From REEB95 sp035632055 (GTDB lineage Bacteria; Pseudomonadota; Alphaproteobacteria; ATCC43930; CGMCC-115725), in NCBI GenBank assembly GCA_035632055.1, contig DASQHO010000047.1, positions 3,803 through 67,802 on the forward strand: a DNA stretch of 64,000 bases. Direction: 5' to 3'. The notes under the pieces are model-generated. The model ran no database searches. It had not been told where the DNA came from and worked only from the letters and a program-made list of their open reading frames with translations. Positions 59,100 to 64,000 of the stretch are shown here, in pieces; the first letter of the stretch is position 1, and each line of letters begins with the position of its first letter. Position numbers and translations under genes: made by a program.

Positions 59100-59879
59100 A
59101 TGGATTTGGGCCTCAAAGGCAAGGCGGCGCTGGTCTGTGCTGCAAGCAAAGGTTTAGGCAGGGGTTGTGCCACCGCGCTGGCCGCCGAGGGAGTAGACCT
59201 GGTAATCACCGCGCGAGGCCGCGAGGCGCTCGAGGCGACGGCGGCCGAGTTACGCGACCGTTATGGCGTCAAGGTTACAGCGATCGTCGGTGACATTACG
59301 ACGACAGAAGGCCGCGCCGCTGCGCTCGCCGCGTGTCCGTCGCCTGATATCCTCGTGACCAACGCCGGCGGACCGCCGCCGGGCGATTTCCGAAATTGGA
59401 CGCGCGACATCTGGATCAAGGCACTCGACGCCAACATGCTGACTCCCATCGCGCTCATTCAGGCGACTGTCGACGCGATGATCGCACGGTGTTTCGGCCG
59501 CATCGTCAACATCACCTCGAGTGCGGTCAAAGCGCCGATCGACATTCTCGGCCTGTCGAATGGTGCACGGACCGGCCTCACCGGATTCATCGCTGGCCTG
59601 TCGCGCAAAACCGTGGCGCACAACGTGACGATCAATAATCTGCTGCCGGGCGCGATGGACACCGACAGACTGCGCGCCAACACTGAAACGATGGCGAAAA
59701 ACGCGAATATTTCCGTCGAAGAAGCGCAACGTCGGCGGTTAGCGACCATTCCGGCGGGCCGAGCCGGCACGCCTGCCGAATTCGGCGCTGCTTGTGCATT
59801 TTTGTGCAGCACCCAAGCCGGCTACATCACCGGCCAAAACCTGCTGATCGACGGCGGAGCTTATCCGGGAACGTTCTAA
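59100..59879 (+). CDS. SDR family protein lacking the YxxxK pair
   Basis: The product has 259 residues. The N-terminal 'ALVCAASKGLGRGCATAL' is a TGxxxGxG variant, and 'ILVTNAGGPPPGDF' is the NAG strand with an added Pro-rich loop. 'IVNITSSAVKAPIDILGLSN' carries Ser but then 'GARTGLTGFIAGL', where classical SDRs have Tyr-x-x-x-Lys. This 'LSNGARTGLTG' version is a recurrent SDR branch that may use other residues or have lost redox chemistry. GGAGG precedes the ATG. It follows the cytochrome c gene by 30 bases. Confidence 0.85.
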   Translation: MDLGLKGKAALVCAASKGLGRGCATALAAEGVDLVITARGREALEATAAELRDRYGVKVTAIVGDITTTEGRAAALAACPSPDILVTNAGGPPPGDFRNWTRDIWIKALDANMLTPIALIQATVDAMIARCFGRIVNITSSAVKAPIDILGLSNGARTGLTGFIAGLSRKTVAHNVTINNLLPGAMDTDRLRANTETMAKNANISVEEAQRRRLATIPAGRAGTPAEFGAACAFLCSTQAGYITGQNLLIDGGAYPGTF

Positions 59880-59891
59880 GTCGGCGGCGCG

Positions 59892-61082
59892 CTAGGCGAC
59901 GTCACGCGCACCCTGAACCGGCGCCCTGCGCAGGCTGCGCTCGGGCGGAAAGCGCACCGTGACGGTCGTGCCTTTGCCGACCGTGCTGTCGATGGAGAAG
60001 CGGCCGCCGTGCAGCTCGCACATCGAGCGGGCGAGGGGCAGGCCGAGGCCGGTGCCCTGGTACTTGCGATGCAGCGAGCTGTCGATCTGCTCGAATGGTT
60101 GCAAGGCGCGTTCGAGGTCGGCAGCGGCGATGCCGATGCCGGTGTCGGAGACCTGGATGACCAGACCGTCTTTGTCGTCGACGCGTGCAATGATGCGCAC
60201 CGAACCACCCGACGGCGTGAACTTGATAGCATTCGACAGGAGGTTGAGCAGCACCTGCTTGACCATGCGCTCGTCGGCGTTGAGAGTCGGCAGGTCCGGC
60301 GCCAACTCAGCGACGAGGTTGATACCGGCATTCTCGGCACGTTCGCGCACAATGCGCATGCAGGTTTCGATCGCCTCGCGCGGATCAACCGGGGTTTCGC
60401 TGAGCGTCAGCTTGCCAACCTCGATCTTCGACAGGTCGAGAATGTCGTTGATGATGCGCAACAGGTGCACGCCGCTTTCATAGACGTCACGCACATAATC
60501 ACGATACGACGGATGTCCGAGCGGGCCGAGTGGCTCCTGCTTCAGGATTTCGGAAAAGCCGATGATCGCGTTGAGCGGCGTCCGCAGCTCGTGGCTCATG
60601 TTGGCCAGAAACTCGGTCTTGGCGCGGCTCGCTGCCTCGGCGCTGTTCTTGGTCTCGACCAACTGGGCTTCGACGCGTTTGCGCTCCATCGCATAGCGGA
60701 TCGAACGTTTGATCAGATTGCCGTCACCCTGGCCCTTGACCAAGTAGTCCTGTGCGCCTTCCTGCAATGTCGCCATCGCCATGGTCTCGTCTTCGAGGCC
60801 GCTCAGGACGATCAACGGCATCAGCGGAACGCGCTGCTGCATGCGCCGAACAGTTTCGATGCCGTGGGAATCACCGAGAGAAAGGTCGACGAGTGCGATG
60901 TCGAAACCGCCGCCGGCTAGCGCCGCCAACCCCTGCTCGAAACTCGTCACGTGCACAAGATCGAAGGAGAAATCGCTGGCCTCTTCGAGCAACAGCTGCG
61001 TCAGCCGGGCGTCGCCCGGATTATCCTCCATCAGAAGGATGTGCAGCGTGCGCGTCGCGGAAGGAGCGCCAGCGTCTGACAT
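59892..61082 (-). CDS. Receiver-histidine kinase hybrid protein
   Basis: The product has 396 residues. Residues 1-130 form a receiver ('HILLMEDNPGDARLTQLLL', phospho-acceptor Asp in 'FDIALVDLSLGDSHGIE', Lys in 'QDYLVKGQGDG'). A HisKA domain follows with 'FLANMSHELRTPLNAIIGFS', then a HATPase with 'LLNLLSNAIKFTPSGG', 'DTGIGI' and 'GTGLGLPLARS'. There is no membrane segment. It is the last gene of a three-gene phosphorelay operon, 21 bases after the Rcp1-like regulator. ATG 61082 is chosen over a TTG two codons earlier. Confidence 0.9.
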   Translation of the reverse strand: MSDAGAPSATRTLHILLMEDNPGDARLTQLLLEEASDFSFDLVHVTSFEQGLAALAGGGFDIALVDLSLGDSHGIETVRRMQQRVPLMPLIVLSGLEDETMAMATLQEGAQDYLVKGQGDGNLIKRSIRYAMERKRVEAQLVETKNSAEAASRAKTEFLANMSHELRTPLNAIIGFSEILKQEPLGPLGHPSYRDYVRDVYESGVHLLRIINDILDLSKIEVGKLTLSETPVDPREAIETCMRIVRERAENAGINLVAELAPDLPTLNADERMVKQVLLNLLSNAIKFTPSGGSVRIIARVDDKDGLVIQVSDTGIGIAAADLERALQPFEQIDSSLHRKYQGTGLGLPLARSMCELHGGRFSIDSTVGKGTTVTVRFPPERSLRRAPVQGARDVA

Positions 61083-61103
61083 GATCAAGATTTTCCGGCA
61101 GAA

Positions 61104-61565
61104 TTACGCAGCGGTCTCGCTGCGCGTCGGCAACGTGACGACTGCCAACCAGAAGGTTTCGATTTGGCGTACGATCGAGATGAATTGCTCGAGGCCAACT
61201 GGCTTGGTGATATAGCAATTGGCGTGCAGTTCGTAGCTGCGGACGATGTCGTTTTCGGCTTCGGAGGTGGTCAGCACGACCACCGGTATCTTGCGCAGCC
61301 GCGGATCCTGCTTCATTTCTGCGAGCACCTCGCGCCCGTCCTTGCGGGGCAGATTAAGGTCGAGCAGAACGAGATCGGGCATCGGCGCCTTGGCGTGTGC
61401 ACCTTCGTGCCGCAAGAACGCAAGCGCTTCGACGCCATCGCTCGCATGGTGCAGATTATTACGGATCTTGCCTTCGCGCAAAGCTTCCTGCGTCAGGCGG
61501 GCGTCGCCCGGATTGTCCTCGACCAGGAGGATTTCGATAGGGCGGCTCGAAAAGGCTTCAGCCAT
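61104..61565 (-). CDS. Single-domain response regulator (Rcp1-like)
   Basis: The 153-residue protein is a stand-alone receiver of the phytochrome-partner type. It has 'EILLVEDNPGDARLTQEALR', the phospho-acceptor Asp in 'PDLVLLDLNLPRKDGREVL', Thr in 'VVVLTTSEAENDI' and Lys in 'CYITKPVGLEQFISIV'. Such receivers shuttle phosphate between kinases rather than bind DNA. ATG 61565 overlaps the stop of the upstream multi-PAS kinase by eight bases. It probably links that kinase to the downstream receiver-kinase. Confidence 0.93.
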   Translation of the reverse strand: MAEAFSSRPIEILLVEDNPGDARLTQEALREGKIRNNLHHASDGVEALAFLRHEGAHAKAPMPDLVLLDLNLPRKDGREVLAEMKQDPRLRKIPVVVLTTSEAENDIVRSYELHANCYITKPVGLEQFISIVRQIETFWLAVVTLPTRSETAA

Positions 61566-64000
61566 TGGCGGCTCCATTCTGGATGTCAGCCGGGAGTGTG
61601 AAATGGAAGCGGCTGCCCTGGCCCGGCGTCGATTCGATCCAGATGCGGCCACTGTGGAATTCGATCACTTTCTTGGCGATAGCGAGCCCGATCCCGGTTC
61701 CGGGATATTTGTTGCGCTCGTGCAGGCGCTGGAAAATCAGGAACACGCGCTCGAGATATTGCGGCTCGATGCCGATGCCGTTGTCTTCGACGACAAAATG
61801 CCACATCGGCCCGTCGCTCGTGGCAGAAATCGCGATCGCTGGCGCCACGCCTTCGCGCTGGAACTTAATCGCGTTGCCGATAATGTTCTGCATGAGCTGC
61901 GTCAGTTGCATGCGCACGCCCACGACGCGCGGCAGTGGGCCGACAGTGATCGTTGCGCCGCTGTCGGTGATCGCGCCTTTGAGATTGGCGAGCGCCGTTG
62001 TGACAGCATCGGCAAACTCGAACGGCACCGGATCGCCGCCTTTGCGGCCGACGCGCGAGTAGGAGAGGAGGTCGTTGATTAGGCGCTGCATGCGGTTTGC
62101 GCCTTCAACGGCGAAACCGATGAACTCGTTGGCGTCCTTGTCGAGCTTGTCGTTGTAGCGACGCTGCAGCAATTGGCAATAGCTCGCCACCATGCGCAGC
62201 GGCTCCTGCAAATCGTGCGACGCGACATAGGCGAATTGCTCGAGCTCGGCGTTCGACCGCTGCAATTCGTGATTGCGCTCTTCGATTTCTCGGCTCTTCT
62301 GGCGGATCTCTTCGTCTTTCGCGTGCCGCTCGGTGACGTCGCGGATCGTGCCGATCATATAGAGCGGCTTGCCTTTGGCGTCGAACTCGACCGCGCATTC
62401 ACGGGCGATATTCCGGATACTTCCGTCCGGCCGAATAATGCGGTACTCGAACGGCTCGGGGTTACGGCCGGCTGCGATTTCGCCGCGCGTGCGCGCGATG
62501 ATCGCATGGTCTTCTGGTACGACCATCTTGAGGAAGTTGTCTGTTGTCGGCACGAACGTTGCCTTGTCGACGCCGAAGATCTCGTAGCTCATATCCGACC
62601 ATTCGCCGACATCAGAACGCAGATCGCGGAAATCACTGCCCATACGCGCCAGACGCTGCGCCTGCGAGAGGTATTCCTGGCTCCGCCGCACTTCGTCGGT
62701 CAGCGCTTTGAGCGCTTCGGCCGCTTTTTCTTCTTCGGTGATGTCGCGGTAGGTGCCAATCCGCTTCCACGGCTGGCCCGCAGCATCCGTCACCAGGGAC
62801 GTTTCGCAGTAGAACCAGCGGATCGAGCCGTCGGTGTGCATCGCGCGGAATTTGAATGGCTGCGAATTACGCCCACTTTCCGACGCGATCATCGATGTTT
62901 CGTACGTGGTACGGTCGTCGGGGTGGACGAGGGCGAGGAATTCCGCGCGCGTCGGCGCCGGTAGTTTCGGATCGCGGCCGAACATGCGGCTGCATTCCTC
63001 AGACCATTTGACATCGCCGGTCATGAGGTTGCGCTCGACGCTGCCGGTCCCTGATGTGCGTTGCGCCTGCGCCAAGTGCTCCTGGCTCTTGCGCAAAGTC
63101 TCGCCCAATGTCTCGAGTTCGACTTCGCGCTTCTTAAGTTCGGTGATGTCGATGCGTACACAAACAGTGCCGCCGTCGGAGGTGTGCCGCTCGATGGCCT
63201 GTGTCCAGCGCCCGTCGGGAAGCTGATCGGATGGTACGATCCCCGGGTTGCGGAACTGATGCAGCCGCTTTTGTACCGCCCTCTCGATTTCGGCTTTTGA
63301 CTTGTGGGGATAGAGACGGCGATAACGCGTGCGGGTTAAATCTTCGATCTTGGTTCCCGGCACAAGGAGATCGGCAACCTCCGGGAAGAATTTTGCTGCG
63401 TGATCGTTGCGGAGGAGAATCTTTTCCTCGCGGTCATAGAGAATGAGCGACGCCGGCATGACCTCGATCGCATCCTTGAGCCGGGCTTGCGCGGCCTCAT
63501 TTTCTTTTTCATGCTTCTTTAGTTCGGTGATATCGATGCGGACGCCGATGATGCCGCCTTCCGAGGTGCGGCGCTCGATGATCTGTGTCCAGCGGCCGTC
63601 CTTATAGGCGCGGATAAGGTTAGTGTTGCCAGAACGGTGTTGCGTCATCCGCTCCGCGATCCATGCCTCGAAATTATCGCCGATGCCCTCGACGTAACTG
63701 GCGGCGTGTTCGCGCAACAGGTCTTCATACTTGGTGCCGGGGATCAGTAGATGCGAAGAGGTTGGGAAGTAGCGCTGCGTCGCGCTGTTGCAAAACACGA
63801 TACGGTCGTCGCGGTCGCACAGCATCAGGCTCGCCGGCACGGTCTCGATCGCTTCCATGAAGCGACGATGCGCTGCGGCGGCGCGGCGTTCGGTCTCAAT
63901 TTGTGCGGTGACATCGCTGGCGATGCCGTGATAGCCGATGAATCGGCCCTCGACGTCGAACAGCGGCTTGCCGCTCGCTTTGAGCCAGCGCACGCCCTTG
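61558..64000 (-). CDS. Multi-PAS sensor histidine kinase (5' end outside window)
   Basis: The frame is open to the window edge, so the N-terminus is missing. The visible 814 residues hold an incomplete first PAS, two closely similar PAS domains ('VPASLMLCDRDDRIVFCNSA' and 'MPASLILYDREEKILLRNDH'), and two PAS/PAC units of the PAS_3 kind ('SGTGSVERNLMTGDVKWSEE', 'RMGSDFRDLRSDVGEWSD'). A HisKA of the type 'VASHDLQEPLRMVASYCQLL' and a HATPase ('IIGNAIKFQREG', 'DNGIGIEPQYLERVF', 'GTGIGLAIAKKVI') follow. It is cytoplasmic and feeds the Rcp1-like receiver. Confidence 0.92.
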   Translation of the reverse strand, partial: KGVRWLKASGKPLFDVEGRFIGYHGIASDVTAQIETERRAAAAHRRFMEAIETVPASLMLCDRDDRIVFCNSATQRYFPTSSHLLIPGTKYEDLLREHAASYVEGIGDNFEAWIAERMTQHRSGNTNLIRAYKDGRWTQIIERRTSEGGIIGVRIDITELKKHEKENEAAQARLKDAIEVMPASLILYDREEKILLRNDHAAKFFPEVADLLVPGTKIEDLTRTRYRRLYPHKSKAEIERAVQKRLHQFRNPGIVPSDQLPDGRWTQAIERHTSDGGTVCVRIDITELKKREVELETLGETLRKSQEHLAQAQRTSGTGSVERNLMTGDVKWSEECSRMFGRDPKLPAPTRAEFLALVHPDDRTTYETSMIASESGRNSQPFKFRAMHTDGSIRWFYCETSLVTDAAGQPWKRIGTYRDITEEEKAAEALKALTDEVRRSQEYLSQAQRLARMGSDFRDLRSDVGEWSDMSYEIFGVDKATFVPTTDNFLKMVVPEDHAIIARTRGEIAAGRNPEPFEYRIIRPDGSIRNIARECAVEFDAKGKPLYMIGTIRDVTERHAKDEEIRQKSREIEERNHELQRSNAELEQFAYVASHDLQEPLRMVASYCQLLQRRYNDKLDKDANEFIGFAVEGANRMQRLINDLLSYSRVGRKGGDPVPFEFADAVTTALANLKGAITDSGATITVGPLPRVVGVRMQLTQLMQNIIGNAIKFQREGVAPAIAISATSDGPMWHFVVEDNGIGIEPQYLERVFLIFQRLHERNKYPGTGIGLAIAKKVIEFHSGRIWIESTPGQGSRFHFTLPADIQNGAANG

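Overview
The window looks like ordinary chromosome from a GC-rich alphaproteobacterium. Evidence for this: the gyrA-coaD junction, the recG/sdhE/mfd neighbourhood, a regulator-led SUF operon, bactofilins, an Flp-type pilin and two exact CtrA-type boxes (TTAA-N7-TTAA). I cannot fix the genus; Hyphomicrobiales- or Rhodospirillales-like lineages both fit. I see no insertion sequence, prophage, CRISPR array or rRNA. There are two tRNA genes, Lys(TTT) and Ser(TGA), both on the minus strand.

Layout. 0-4.3 kb: the 3' end of gyrA, coaD, an old-yellow-enzyme oxidoreductase, a solitary Flp pilin of 53 residues behind a CtrA box, and a sugar-nucleotide epimerase whose catalytic Tyr is replaced by Cys. 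4.3-9.6 kb: OsmC, a SHOCT membrane protein, a two-gene operon (GT4 glycosyltransferase and FemAB-like acyltransferase) of the kind linked to exosortase/PEP-CTERM systems, then a region with two minus-strand terminators around a folded, gene-free stretch, and a methyltransferase. 9.7-15.6 kb: a sensor kinase, a hydrolase, a PH-domain membrane protein, tRNA-Lys, a type III polyketide synthase coupled to an ICMT-type methyltransferase, and a DUF502 protein. 15.6-22.5 kb: recG, an ACMSD-like amidohydrolase, sdhE and mfd. 22.5-29.7 kb: a DsbA-like protein, acyl-CoA ligase plus SDR, two NAD-dependent dehydrogenases, an HExxH protein resembling EpmC, and a double-SPOR protein.

30.2-35 kb: a three-gene operon encoding an NfnB/GltD-like flavoprotein with ferredoxin domain and both subunits of a 2-oxoacid:acceptor oxidoreductase. 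35-46 kb: a polytopic membrane protein, a histidine phosphatase, two translationally coupled bactofilins, tRNA-Ser, a cupredoxin lipoprotein, envelope-stress-like secreted proteins, an MFS carrier, a TPR/GT9-like protein, and an OmpR-type two-component system. 46-51 kb: a 32-residue membrane microprotein, a Tat-exported beta-carbonic anhydrase, an acyl-CoA dehydrogenase and two secreted parallel beta-helix proteins. 51.2-57.4 kb: a compact SUF operon (Rrf2 regulator, sufB, sufC, sufD, sufS, sufU, sufT) with an IscR-like operator in front. 57.4-64 kb: a glutathione transferase that seems to start at ATT, a diheme cytochrome c, an SDR lacking the YxxxK pair, and an overlapping phosphorelay operon (multi-PAS kinase, Rcp1-like receiver, receiver-kinase) that runs off the window.

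The candidates I find most worth checking are the structured RNA between the two terminators at about 7.57-7.86 kb, the CtrA boxes before the pilin and before a 64-residue ORF, the Cys-for-Tyr epimerase, the EpmC-like protein, and the flavoprotein-Kor operon.
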